Assembly: GCA_963652495.1 (NCBI GenBank)
Contig: CAVJTU010000005.1
Span: 1 to 64,000, forward strand
DNA: 64,000 nucleotides
Reading direction: 5' to 3'
DNA from: Anthropogastromicrobium sp963652495
Lineage (GTDB): Bacteria > Bacillota > Clostridia > Lachnospirales > Lachnospiraceae
The notes under the pieces were generated by a model. That model worked only from the letters and a program-made list of their open reading frames with translations, did no database searches and was not told where the DNA came from. The translations under genes and the position numbers were made by a program. Positions 51,686-59,097 of the stretch are shown here, piece by piece (position 1 is the stretch's first letter; each line of letters begins with the position of its first letter).

Positions 51686-52864
51686 TTACTCGTGTTCTAC
51701 TCTCACGTTCTCCATCTGAATGCTGTCCGTATCCAGTACCGTCATTCCTTTTTTTGCCTTTAAATCAATATCCTTTAACACAATATTTTTCAGCGGTTTT
51801 TCCGGAAGACCTTTTATCTGAATTGCCTGGTCTGCACCGCAGCCGTGTACACGCTCAATCGTAATGCCGTCCAACTCGGATGGTGTGTCCGTAAGCGGCA
51901 CTACCGTGCTGGATTCATAAAATGAATTGATCTGGATTGCCTGACGTGACGCATCGTTGATCTCAATATCGGAAAATGATGCATTCTTGATAAAGCCTCC
52001 TCTGCCGCGCATTGTCTTGATTCGTATGCCCTGCATCGTATTTTTCATGTTGCAATGCGATACATGAATGGATTCGACACCGCCGGATACTGCACTTCCA
52101 ATTACAACGCCGCCGTGACCGCCGCTCATCGTGCAATTTCGGATCGTAATGTCTCTGCATACGCGTCCTACGCGCCAGCCATCCTCGTTCATACCTGCAT
52201 TGATTGCAATACAGTCATCACCTGTCTCAAAATGACAGCCTTCAATCAGAACGTCATTGCACGAATCCGGATTTAATCCATCCGTATTTGGGCCCTTCGT
52301 GATGACATTTACATTGCGCACCGTTACATGCTCACAATATACAGGATGAATTGTCCACTGCGGGCCATCCTGTATCGTGAAGTCTGATAAGAGTACGTTG
52401 CTGCATCCGATAAATTGGATAAAGGACGGGCGAAGCGCTGCCTTTTCGGTTGCATAGACTCTGTTTTCGACAGGCACTCCATTTGCCTGTGCATAACACA
52501 GCTCATTTGCTGCCGCCTGCTGCAGCTTTTTCCATGGCCACCACTTTTCTCCGCTTCCGTACAGCATACCGTCACCTGTTATGCTGATATCCTCACACTG
52601 ATACGCATAGATAAGAGGCGAATAATTGTAGCACTCAAGTCCCTCCCATCGTGTAAATACTGCCGGAAGATAATCCTCAAATACATCGCTGAAAATAAGT
52701 TTTGCACCTGTCTCAAATCGGATATGGACATGGCTTTTTAAGTGGATTGGCCCTGTATGCCATTCGCCGATTGGGACGAGAACAGTTCCACCTCCAGCTG
52801 TTGCACACGCATCAACTGCCATCTGTATTGTATCAAAATCTGTTATTTTATAATTGTTATTCAT
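51686..52864 (-). CDS. Glycoside hydrolase family 28 (polygalacturonase type)
   Basis: 392 residues with the full GH28 signature: GPNTDGLNPDSC, ETGDDCIAINAG (paired catalytic aspartates), SGGHGGVVIGS and MQGIRIKTMRG. The repeats ITIRNCTMSGG, IHVSHCNMKN and ASFSDIEIND show the parallel beta-helix. There is no signal peptide, so it should act inside the cell, probably as an exo-enzyme on short galacturonides. Ribosome binding site AGGAGG. It is followed at once by the GH2 remnant and preceded by an AraC regulator gene on the same strand. Confidence 0.94.
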   Translation of the reverse strand: MNNNYKITDFDTIQMAVDACATAGGGTVLVPIGEWHTGPIHLKSHVHIRFETGAKLIFSDVFEDYLPAVFTRWEGLECYNYSPLIYAYQCEDISITGDGMLYGSGEKWWPWKKLQQAAANELCYAQANGVPVENRVYATEKAALRPSFIQFIGCSNVLLSDFTIQDGPQWTIHPVYCEHVTVRNVNVITKGPNTDGLNPDSCNDVLIEGCHFETGDDCIAINAGMNEDGWRVGRVCRDITIRNCTMSGGHGGVVIGSAVSGGVESIHVSHCNMKNTMQGIRIKTMRGRGGFIKNASFSDIEINDASRQAIQINSFYESSTVVPLTDTPSELDGITIERVHGCGADQAIQIKGLPEKPLKNIVLKDIDLKAKKGMTVLDTDSIQMENVRVEHE

Positions 52865-52979
52865 AAAAACCTCCTGGCTGCATTGCTTTCTTGTTCCGTA
52901 TTTCTATTTTTCAAAATTTACTAAGCAAAAAAGGGCAGCTATTTTTTGTTTGATTTCATGTTATCATTTTTAGGGGATT

Positions 52980-53028
52980 TTTTTCTTTATTTATTGCTTT
53001 TTTATGATGCATTTTTCTTTATTTATTG
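52980..53028 (-). promoter_or_regulatory. Two 17-bp direct repeats upstream of the GH28 gene
   Basis: Exact copies of TTTTTCTTTATTTATTG (plus-strand reading) at 52980-52996 and 53012-53028, 32 bp apart, about three helical turns. AraC proteins commonly bind direct repeats. The second copy covers the last codons and stop of the araC-type gene. The surrounding sequence is T-rich, so chance cannot be excluded. The rest of 52865-52979 shows no gene. Confidence 0.5.
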
Positions 53029-53861
53029 TCTTTTTCGTTTTTCTCTTTTTGTTTGATTTGCATAGGCGTGGCAGCATATATTTTTTCAAATGCACGCTCC
53101 ATTGCTCCATAGTTGGCAAAACCTGATTTCTGCGCCGCCTGCTCTACGTTCATTCCAAGCATATTTAAATAATAGTATGCCTTTTGCGCTCGAACATGCA
53201 TGAGATAATTCATGACAGAAATGCCCATATTCTTTTTAAATGAATGACTCAGATAATATTTATCAATGTGAGACTGCATTGCGATTTCATCCAATGTAAG
53301 CGATTTTTCATAATTATTATTTATATAGTCAACTGCGCATGCAAGCGTACCCGAAAGCCGGTGTGTCTGCGCTTCCTGCTCTTTGCAAAAATCGGCAACC
53401 CGTGAAAGAATCAATACAAGCTCACAGCAAAAGAGTTTTTCGTCCAACACATTTCTCTTCTTTTTTCGGCTGTATAAATCTTGAAATAATACCTCCATCT
53501 GCATGCTCTGTTCCTTTGTCAGCGTCATCACACCTGTATGAAGACCCGAAAGCAAGCTCTTTCCCTCATCACCCAGAACGGTTTCAAGATAATTTCCCTT
53601 AAAATTAACGGTATAACGCTCGTAGTAGGTCTGCTGCGCACTCTCACCATAATGGAGCTCATATGGAAGCATTACAGCAATATCACCTTTTTTTAACAGA
53701 TATTGCGTATCCTTTAAAAAGAGAATACGGCTTCCATCTGCCTGAAAATAAATTTCATACCCTTCATGATAATGCTTCACTGTCATATCATGCGGTTCAA
53801 CGCTTTTTACGTAACTGATATCAACGTTGCCATGCAATGAAATTCCCGTTCGTTTTTCCAT
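53019..53861 (-). CDS. AraC-family regulator with cupin sensor domain
   Basis: 280 residues. An N-terminal cupin-like half (VKHYHEGYEIYFQADGSRILFLKD, KKGDIAVMLPYELHYGES) probably binds a sugar. The C-terminal half has two helix-turn-helix units (SLTLDEIAMQSHIDKYYLSHSFKKNMGISVMNYLMHVR and MNVEQAAQKSGFANYGAMERAFEKIYAATPMQ). The start at 53861 has GATGGAG nearby. A 45-codon longer frame would run back towards the perR-rbr terminator and has no site. It likely activates the GH28 gene 154 nt downstream. Confidence 0.92.
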   Translation of the reverse strand: MEKRTGISLHGNVDISYVKSVEPHDMTVKHYHEGYEIYFQADGSRILFLKDTQYLLKKGDIAVMLPYELHYGESAQQTYYERYTVNFKGNYLETVLGDEGKSLLSGLHTGVMTLTKEQSMQMEVLFQDLYSRKKKRNVLDEKLFCCELVLILSRVADFCKEQEAQTHRLSGTLACAVDYINNNYEKSLTLDEIAMQSHIDKYYLSHSFKKNMGISVMNYLMHVRAQKAYYYLNMLGMNVEQAAQKSGFANYGAMERAFEKIYAATPMQIKQKEKNEKDNK

Positions 53862-53901
53862 ATATTCTCCATCAACTTTCCTGCTTCTTATATTTTTTAC
53901 A

Positions 53902-53930
53902 AGTATAGCACAGCGTTCGATATTTTGCCA
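53902..53930 (-). promoter_or_regulatory. Possible promoter of the araC-type gene
   Basis: On the minus strand: TGGCAA, 17-bp spacer, TATACT, about 35 nt before the ATG. The -35 is weak. Confidence 0.4.
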
Positions 53931-53972
53931 GCGAAAAAGGCTCTTTGCTTTATCATTCATACGAAAGGAAGG

Positions 53973-54019
53973 AAAAAAATAAAGCCGATACTGCATATCG
54001 CTACAGTACCGACCTTATT
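53973..54019 (-). terminator. Terminator of the perR-rubrerythrin operon
   Basis: On the minus strand: AATAAGGTCGGTACTG pairs with CAGTATCGGCTTTATT (16 bp with G-U pairs), then TTTTTTT. Confidence 0.88.
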
Positions 54020-54098
54020 CTATTTATCAAACTATCACTAAAAAAGCCTCACAGAGGTGATTTTGCGAATGGTGTTCTGAATCGTTACCAATCTTTTT

Positions 54099-54641
54099 TT
54101 AATAGTTTTCCTCATGGACCTCGAAGTAACTCTGCGGATGTGCGCATACCGGACAGACCTTCGGTGCCTTTGTTCCGACAACGATATGTCCGCAGTTGCG
54201 GCACTCCCATACCTTTACTTCGCTCTTTTCAAATACCTGTGCTGTCTCGATGTTCTTAAGAAGTGCGCGATAACGCTCCTCATGATGCTTCTCGATCGCG
54301 CCAACTGCACGGAATTTTGCTGCTAATGCCGGAAATCCCTCTTCTTCTGCAGTCTTTGCAAAGTCTTCATACATATCCGTCCACTCGTAGTTCTCGCCAT
54401 CTGCTGCTGCCGCCAGATTTGCCTTGGTATCACCGATTCCGGCAAGCTCCTTAAACCACATCTTGGCATGCTCTTTCTCATTCTCTGCTGTCTTTAAAAA
54501 CAGTGCGGACATCTGCTCGTAGCCTTCCTTCTTTGCTACAGATGCAAAATACGTATACTTATTGCGGGCCTGTGACTCACCTGCGAATGCTTCCTGTAAG
54601 TTCTTCTCTGTCTGTGTTCCTGCGTATTTGTTTGCTGCCAT
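54099..54641 (-). CDS. rbr: Rubrerythrin
   Basis: 180 residues. The N-terminal four-helix domain carries the diiron ligands (ENLQEAFAGESQARNKYTYF-type pattern as NLQEAFAGESQARNKYTYFA, ENEKEHAKMWF, AIEKHHEERY). The C-terminal rubredoxin-like part has CRNCG and CPVCAHP. It reduces hydrogen peroxide in anaerobes. The gene follows a PerR-type regulator gene by 42 nt, is probably co-transcribed with it, and ends at the terminator at 53973. Confidence 0.96.
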   Translation of the reverse strand: MAANKYAGTQTEKNLQEAFAGESQARNKYTYFASVAKKEGYEQMSALFLKTAENEKEHAKMWFKELAGIGDTKANLAAAADGENYEWTDMYEDFAKTAEEEGFPALAAKFRAVGAIEKHHEERYRALLKNIETAQVFEKSEVKVWECRNCGHIVVGTKAPKVCPVCAHPQSYFEVHEENY

Positions 54642-54683
54642 TGTTGTTTCCTCCGTTTTCTTTTCTAATATTTTTCTGACAAT

Positions 54684-55112
54684 TCATCCCACTACTTTAG
54701 AGTGAGAGACTACCTGCTGAGACTGCGCATCCCTGCAGGATGAACAAATTCCCTTAAAAAAAATATCGTAATCCAAAAATTGCATGCCTTGCATGTCACG
54801 AATTTTCTCTCTGAGATCCGGAAGTTCGTCTACATCTATGTCCACATCAAATATTTCCTTACACCTGATACATTTGACATGATAATGGTTCTTCAACGTA
54901 AAGTCGAAGCGATCTGGTCCATCCGGAACCTCTACCTTTCGGATGGCGCCTTCCTCAACCAGAATTCCCAGATTTCGATAGACTGTTCCCTTTCCAATTC
55001 TAGGATAATCCTTTTTAATAGATTCATACACTTCTTCAGCAGTCAAATGACGCTTCAATTTCAAAAGAGTTTTTAGAACTAAATCCTTTTGAATTGTATT
55101 TCGTCTTTCCAT
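54684..55112 (-). CDS. Fur/PerR-family peroxide-type repressor
   Basis: 142 residues. A winged helix (RRNTIQKDLVLKTLLKLKRHLTAEEVYESIKKDYPRIGKGTVYRNLGILVEEG) is followed by a metal-binding part (DRFDFTLKNHYHVKC, CIRCKEIFDVD, GICSSCRD with the structural zinc cysteines). The Asp in RFDF and the co-transcription with rubrerythrin favour PerR over Fur or Zur. AAGGAGGG precedes the ATG. A dyad covers the region from the -10 to the ribosome binding site, so it probably controls itself. Confidence 0.92.
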   Translation of the reverse strand: MERRNTIQKDLVLKTLLKLKRHLTAEEVYESIKKDYPRIGKGTVYRNLGILVEEGAIRKVEVPDGPDRFDFTLKNHYHVKCIRCKEIFDVDIDVDELPDLREKIRDMQGMQFLDYDIFFKGICSSCRDAQSQQVVSHSKVVG

Positions 55113-55119
55113 TCGCCCT

Positions 55120-55146
55120 CCTTATTAGAATTTGTTCTTAATAAGG
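55120..55146 (-). promoter_or_regulatory. Operator-like dyad in front of perR
   Basis: CCTTATTAGAA and TTCTTAATAAGG are near-perfect inverted arms (one extra base) around TTTG. The site lies between the -10 box and the gene and overlaps the ribosome binding site. It does not match the Bacillus PerR box exactly. Confidence 0.6.
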
Positions 55147-55175
55147 ATTATATTTCATTACAGCACCTTTGTCAA
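55147..55175 (-). promoter_or_regulatory. Consensus promoter of perR-rbr
   Basis: On the minus strand: TTGACA, 17-bp spacer, TATAAT, a full match to the housekeeping consensus. Confidence 0.9.
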
Positions 55176-55212
55176 GCAAAAGAATTATAAAACTTCTTAT
55201 TTTCCATTCCGC

Positions 55213-55383
55213 TTTCCAGCTCACTCGCGCCACTTCCAATTCGCAAAACCGCACGTTCCGTGCTTATCGCTGCTTCGCAGCTGTTTTGCTCATTGAGTGG
55301 CGCTCCCTTCGTCCGTGCAGTCTGGAAAATCCTCGTGCAAGCACGGGATTCTTCCAGACATGTACGGACGAGTGAGCTGGAAA
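55213..55383. repeat. Large Y-shaped inverted-repeat element
   Basis: Outer arms TTTCCAGCTCACTCG (55213) and CGAGTGAGCTGGAAA (55369), 15 bp perfect. Inside are two branched arms. Arm 1 is GCGCCACT/AGTGGCGC with GCAAAAC/GTTTTGC and GCTGCTTCGCAGC. Arm 2 is CGTCCGTGCAGTCTGGAA pairing with TTCCAGACATGTACGGACG, with inner AATCC-CGTGC/GCACG-GGATT. It could be a small non-autonomous mobile element or a structured RNA. It lies between the perR promoter and the tRNA-Lys terminator. No reading frame is convincing. Confidence 0.75.
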
Positions 55384-55427
55384 ACAAAAAAGCACCGACC
55401 CCAGAGCTCTTATGTCTCCAAAACCGG
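55381..55427 (-). terminator. Terminator of the tRNA-Lys gene
   Basis: On the minus strand: CCGGTTTTGGAG pairs with CTCTGGGGTCGG over 12 bp, many of them G-U, then GTGC and TTTTTTGTTTT. Confidence 0.75.
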
Positions 55428-55434
55428 TACTTGA

Positions 55435-55507
55435 TGCGCCTCCAGGGGCTCGAACCCTGGACACCCTGATTAAGAGTCAGGTGCTCTACCAACTGAGCTA
55501 GAAGCGC
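55435..55507 (-). tRNA. tRNA-Lys(CTT)
   Basis: 73 nt on the minus strand. Acceptor stem GCGCTTC/GAGGCGC with discriminator A, D-arm GCTCAGTTGGTAGAGC, anticodon loop CTCTTAA (anticodon CTT), T-arm CAGGG-TTCGAGC-CCCTG. CCA is not encoded. Confidence 0.96.
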
Positions 55508-55641
55508 TTATTTGTTCGTCACTCACGCGACATTCAGTATACTATCACAGTGCAATGGATTTGTCAACAGTTTTTTGAAAAAAATTGAAAAAATATTTTA
55601 AACATGCATTTTCGACAGTTTCGGCCCATGGAGTTGCTTTT

Positions 55642-55863
55642 TCACGGATTGTTTTTCTTTTCGCTGCCTTTGTTTTTTTTCGTTTCTTTCTCGTTATACC
55701 TCTTTCCATCAGAGCCGTTCCTTCTGCCGCAGCAGGCAAAAGGACAGTCTGCACATGCTTTGGCGGCAGTCTGAAAGCAGCGGTACAGGTGAAGGAGTGT
55801 GCAGTCAAAGAATGGACAACAGGTGTGGCGGATGATAAATTTACGAAATGGATGACAGCGCAT
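55642..55863 (-). CDS. Cysteine-rich mini-protein of unknown function
   Basis: About 73 residues from ATG at 55863, which has TCTGGAG 6-7 nt upstream. MRCHPF, HTCCPFFDC, LYRCF and KACADCPFACCGRR give ten cysteines in the first 50 residues. A Lys/Glu/Asn-rich tail follows. The regular spacing looks like a metal- or cluster-binding protein. I cannot name the family. In the same frame upstream there is more Cys-rich sequence (DCIYC, then C five residues on) coming out of a family A repeat, so the true start could be earlier. Overlapping frames on both strands look less protein-like. Real gene status is not certain. Confidence 0.5.
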   Translation of the reverse strand: MRCHPFRKFIIRHTCCPFFDCTLLHLYRCFQTAAKACADCPFACCGRRNGSDGKRYNEKETKKNKGSEKKNNP

Positions 55864-55901
55864 AGAAATCTCCAGACAAATACTACTGTTACAGTATATG
55901 C

Positions 55902-55997
55902 AGTCAAGCGGATATTCGCAATCCGCTTCGCTGCGTAGCTCTGCACCGGATAGCTGCTTCACAGCTTATCAGGACTTACTTGATTCAGTTAAAAAAT
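55902..55997 (-). repeat. Repeat family A, long copy
   Basis: On the minus strand: TTAACTGAATCAAGTAAGTCC, CTGATAAGCTG, GAAGCAGCTAT, then GCGAAGCGGATTGCGAATAT and CCGC. The blocks match 5637-5793 in order. TTGACT at its right end with TAGTAT 16 bp on could drive the Cys-rich mini-gene. Confidence 0.75.
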
Positions 55998-56055
55998 ATA
56001 TGGGTAAAAATGAGTCGGAAAAAATGGAGACAGACGTATCAGTCTGTCCCCAACA

Positions 56056-56730
56056 TTATTCTATCGCGTTTGTATTCACATTTTCTGTCTTTTCATGTAC
56101 CGCTTCTAATTTATAGATCGGATTTCCTATGGCAGAAAACTTTGCCTCGTACTCAGTCATGATATTGCCTTTGGCAAACTCGCTGTGGTGCAGATCGCGC
56201 GTCTGCATAAGAAGTGTCCAACCGGATTCCTGAACAGATTCAAGGCTAAAGTCAAATAATGGCTGATTGTCTGTCTTAAACTCAACGATACCGCCATCGA
56301 CAAGAATCTGGTCATACAGCGCCAAAAAGCGGCTGCTTGTAAGACGACGCTTTGCATGGCGGTCCTTCGGCCATGGGTCGGAGAAGTTTAAGTAGATATG
56401 AGCGATTTCTCCCGGTGCAAAGATATCAGGAAGGTACTCGGCATCAAAGCGAAGAAACTTTAAATTGGGAAGCTGAAGTTCCTCCTGCTTTTCAATCGCG
56501 CGGATCAAAACAGAAGAGTACTTCTCGATTCCGATATAGTTAATATCGGGATGAAGTGCAGCAAGAGATGTGATAAACTGACCTTTTCCCATGCCGACTT
56601 CGATAAAGACAGGGTGGTCATTGCCGAAGATTTCAGCGGCCACGCGTCCCTTATATTGCTGCGGCTCTTGAATCACGAACGGGTTCACTAACATTTCCTC
56701 GCGTGCGCCTCTGACATTGCGTAATCTCAT
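56056..56730 (-). CDS. trmB: tRNA (guanine-N7-)-methyltransferase TrmB
   Basis: 224 residues. MRLRNVRGAREEM, IFIEVGMGKGQF-like S-adenosylmethionine loop (VFIEVGMGKGQFITSLA), YIGIEKYSSVL, then YLNFSDPWPKDRHAKRRLTSSRFL with the catalytic Asp, and FKTDNQPLFDFSLE. It methylates G46 in the variable loop of tRNAs. The gene starts 11 nt after the stop of the kinase-like gene on the same strand, so they probably share a transcript. Confidence 0.96.
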   Translation of the reverse strand: MRLRNVRGAREEMLVNPFVIQEPQQYKGRVAAEIFGNDHPVFIEVGMGKGQFITSLAALHPDINYIGIEKYSSVLIRAIEKQEELQLPNLKFLRFDAEYLPDIFAPGEIAHIYLNFSDPWPKDRHAKRRLTSSRFLALYDQILVDGGIVEFKTDNQPLFDFSLESVQESGWTLLMQTRDLHHSEFAKGNIMTEYEAKFSAIGNPIYKLEAVHEKTENVNTNAIE

Positions 56731-56740
56731 GGCAGCCCTC

Positions 56741-57364
56741 TCAGTCCTTCATGCGCTCTGCGACGATCGCTTCGATCATCTCTGCGCACTGCTGATAGGT
56801 ATAACGGCTTGTATCAAGAACCAGATCATAATTTCTTGCATCCAGCCACTCTTTCCCGGTGAAATGCTTGTAGTAATCACTCCTATACTTATTCGTCTTT
56901 GCAATACGGTCTGCGGCATCCTTCTCGCTGCACTGCATGATCTCCATCTCATGAGCCAGACAATCTTTATAATTGGAATGAACAAATACACGTACAAGAT
57001 AAGGATAGTCCTTTAATACATAATCTCCGCCTCTTCCGATTACAATAAAAGAGTTATCTTTGATAAGTTCCTTCATAACCTTTGCTTGATAAGCAAATAA
57101 GTCATCATTTGTGGCATATTCGCTCTTCTCCGGCAGGATGTGCTCTCCATTGTAAACCCTCTTAAATGCATTAAACAGGGGACTCTTTTTCATATCCTCA
57201 TCGGCAGCTGCAAAGACAGCTTCATTAATACCGCTGTTTCCGGCAGCCAGACGAAGCAGCATGCGGTCATAATATTCGATTCCATAATGAGCAGAAAGAA
57301 TCTTTGCAATGGAAGTACCGCCTGCACCGCAGGTTCTGGTAATTGTGACAGCAAAATGTTTCAT
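56741..57364 (-). CDS. Cytidylate-kinase-like P-loop protein, copy 2
   Basis: 207 residues, the same family as the protein at 45986-46645. AVTITRTCGAGGTSIAKILSAHYGIEYYDR is the P-loop start, FIVIGRGGDYVLKDYPYLVRVFVHSNYKDC and CSEKDAADRIAKTNKYRSDYYKHFTGKEW follow, and it ends with DLVLDTSRYTYQQCAEMI. It may phosphorylate a nucleotide or other small molecule, or act in signalling. No substrate is known. GGGAGG is 8 nt before ATG 57364. It sits upstream of trmB and divergent from the V-ATPase operon. Confidence 0.88.
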   Translation of the reverse strand: MKHFAVTITRTCGAGGTSIAKILSAHYGIEYYDRMLLRLAAGNSGINEAVFAAADEDMKKSPLFNAFKRVYNGEHILPEKSEYATNDDLFAYQAKVMKELIKDNSFIVIGRGGDYVLKDYPYLVRVFVHSNYKDCLAHEMEIMQCSEKDAADRIAKTNKYRSDYYKHFTGKEWLDARNYDLVLDTSRYTYQQCAEMIEAIVAERMKD

Positions 57365-57507
57365 AATACAAACCTCCCTCATGTGAAATTTCTACCTATT
57401 AAAGTATATATGAAACATGCGTAAAAGTCAACGAAAGGCAAAAAAAGAGAAAGAAAATTGACAAAAAACAAATGATGAGTTTGGATTTTTTTTAAAACAA
57501 TTCGACA

Positions 57508-57536
57508 ATGACAAATTTATAACGATATACTATAAT
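57508..57536 (+). promoter_or_regulatory. Promoter of the V-type ATPase operon
   Basis: ATGACA, 17-bp spacer, TATAAT, with an overlapping TCGACA-18-TATACT option. The leader is about 20 nt. The gap 57365-57507 is A/T-rich with no gene. Confidence 0.65.
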
Positions 57537-57562
57537 GGTGATGCAAAAAAGGAGGCATGCAT

Positions 57563-57874
57563 ATGAATCAGATCATTCAAAGATTAAGTGAAGTAGAAGC
57601 AGCTGCGACTTCAATTATTGATGAAGCTGCTGCAAAGAAAAAGCAGATGGCCAAAGACCAGGATGCCAGAATTGCAGCCTTTGAAAAGCAGGTTCATGAA
57701 GAGACTGACAAAAAGATCAGCGAGCAGCAGGCAGTGCTTGAGGCTAAGATCGAGGAAGAACTCAAGGCTCAGAAAGAAGAACTTGAAAGACAGCTCGCCC
57801 ACATGGATCGAACTTATGAGGAAAGCCATTCGGCGATCGCCAAGCAGCTGCTGGCAAAGATTACAGCACGATAA
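57563..57874 (+). CDS. V-type ATPase subunit H/G (peripheral stalk)
   Basis: 103 residues, almost all one coiled coil: LSEVEAAATSIIDEAAAKKK continuing through alternating Glu/Lys/Ala heptads to SAIAKQLLAKITAR. This is the AhaH/NtpF-type stalk that pairs with subunit E. AAGGAGG is 7 nt before ATG 57563, and an ATG two codons earlier is too close. First gene of the operon. Confidence 0.85.
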   Translation: MNQIIQRLSEVEAAATSIIDEAAAKKKQMAKDQDARIAAFEKQVHEETDKKISEQQAVLEAKIEEELKAQKEELERQLAHMDRTYEESHSAIAKQLLAKITAR

Positions 57875-57924
57875 GTTTTGCAGTACCATTTATTTATTGT
57901 GCCGAAAAAATCTTATGAAATGGG

Positions 57925-58980
57925 GTGATTACTATTTCTGGTATCTTATCTTACAGCGGTATCAGTGCAAAAGCCCGGGCCATGGGAGGAAAGCTTCTGA
58001 ACCGGGAACAGTATGAACAGTTAGCATCCTGTGCCAGTGTCGGAGAAGCAGTTGCCTATTTGAGGCAGTTTTCTGAATATGAGCCGCTGCTGAGGGACTT
58101 TGATGAGCATGACAGCCACAGAGGAATGATCGAGGCGACGCTCATGGGCTCGCTCTACAACGATTACAATCGTCTGTACAGCTTTGCCAGAGGTGAGCAG
58201 AGAGCATTTTTGGATTTTTACTTTCTGCACTATGAGGCAGCATATTTAAAAGGTTGCCTTAGAAAGGTCATTTCCGGTCAGAGTATCCCAGAGGATCAGG
58301 CATACCGCAGGGTGTTTTTTGAGCGTCATTCGCATCTGGACACGGATGTGATTGAGAACAGCACAACGGTGGACGAATTGATAGAAGCGTTAAAGAATAC
58401 GCCTTTTTTCTATCCGCTTGATGCAATACGCCATACCGAAGAGCCAAGCCTGTTTGACTATGAGGGCAGTCTTGACGTATTTTATTTTAGCTATGTCTGG
58501 AAGCAGAAGGATAAGCTTCTCAAAGGAAAAGAAAGACAGATCATTGCGGACAGCTATGGAAGACGTATCGATCTGCTGAATATCCAGTGGCTAATGCGTG
58601 CGAAGAAAAACTATCGGATGACAGCGCCAGAGCTGTATGCGATGGTGGTTCCGAGCTATTATCATTTAAAACCGGATGACATCAAGGCCATCGTAGAGGC
58701 ACCTTCCTATGAGGAAGCACGAGCGTTGATTGTAAATGGCTACTACGGTCAGAAATACGCAGACGATTTTGCTGAGATTCGTTCTGTGGAAAAGATGTAC
58801 ACCGAGCTGGTTGAGCATATTTATGAACTCGCCGGCAGAAAAAATCCATATTCAGTTGCACCGCTCAATGCGCTGCTGTACCGCAAAGAGCATGAAATTA
58901 CACGTATCACATCCATTATCGAGGGGATCCGCTATGGAATCCCATCATCTAAGCTGATGAAATATGCAGTAATGGAGTGA
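57925..58980 (+). CDS. V-type ATPase subunit C (central stalk, d-type)
   Basis: About 350 residues. ISGILSYSGISAKARAMGGKLLNREQYEQLASC is the usual NtpC opening, and FYFLHYEAAYLKGCLRKVI and the closing REHEITRITSIIEGIRYG-like end (KEHEITRITSIIEGIRYG) also fit. It links the membrane ring to the rotor axle. No ATG is in frame near the start. GTG at 57925 has no good site, but GGGGTGA lies 5 nt before an ATT codon at 57934 that would give the family-typical N-terminus, so an ATT start is possible. Confidence 0.92.
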   Translation: MITISGILSYSGISAKARAMGGKLLNREQYEQLASCASVGEAVAYLRQFSEYEPLLRDFDEHDSHRGMIEATLMGSLYNDYNRLYSFARGEQRAFLDFYFLHYEAAYLKGCLRKVISGQSIPEDQAYRRVFFERHSHLDTDVIENSTTVDELIEALKNTPFFYPLDAIRHTEEPSLFDYEGSLDVFYFSYVWKQKDKLLKGKERQIIADSYGRRIDLLNIQWLMRAKKNYRMTAPELYAMVVPSYYHLKPDDIKAIVEAPSYEEARALIVNGYYGQKYADDFAEIRSVEKMYTELVEHIYELAGRKNPYSVAPLNALLYRKEHEITRITSIIEGIRYGIPSSKLMKYAVME

Positions 58981-59097
58981 GCATGTGGTTGAAGCATGTG
59001 CAAAAAAAAGTAAGTCGATTGTAACGTTTGGCAAACCAACAGCACATATGAAGGTACTGAACAGTTACAGTTTATTTAGGAAAGTCGAGGGGTAACC

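Noticed and set aside
55585..55938. Plus-strand frame of 117 codons with a hydrophobic start
   Set aside because: It is opposite the Cys-rich minus-strand frame and a repeat, has no ribosome binding site, and ends in repeat sequence. The hydrophobic run is the complement of a Lys/Glu-rich tract.
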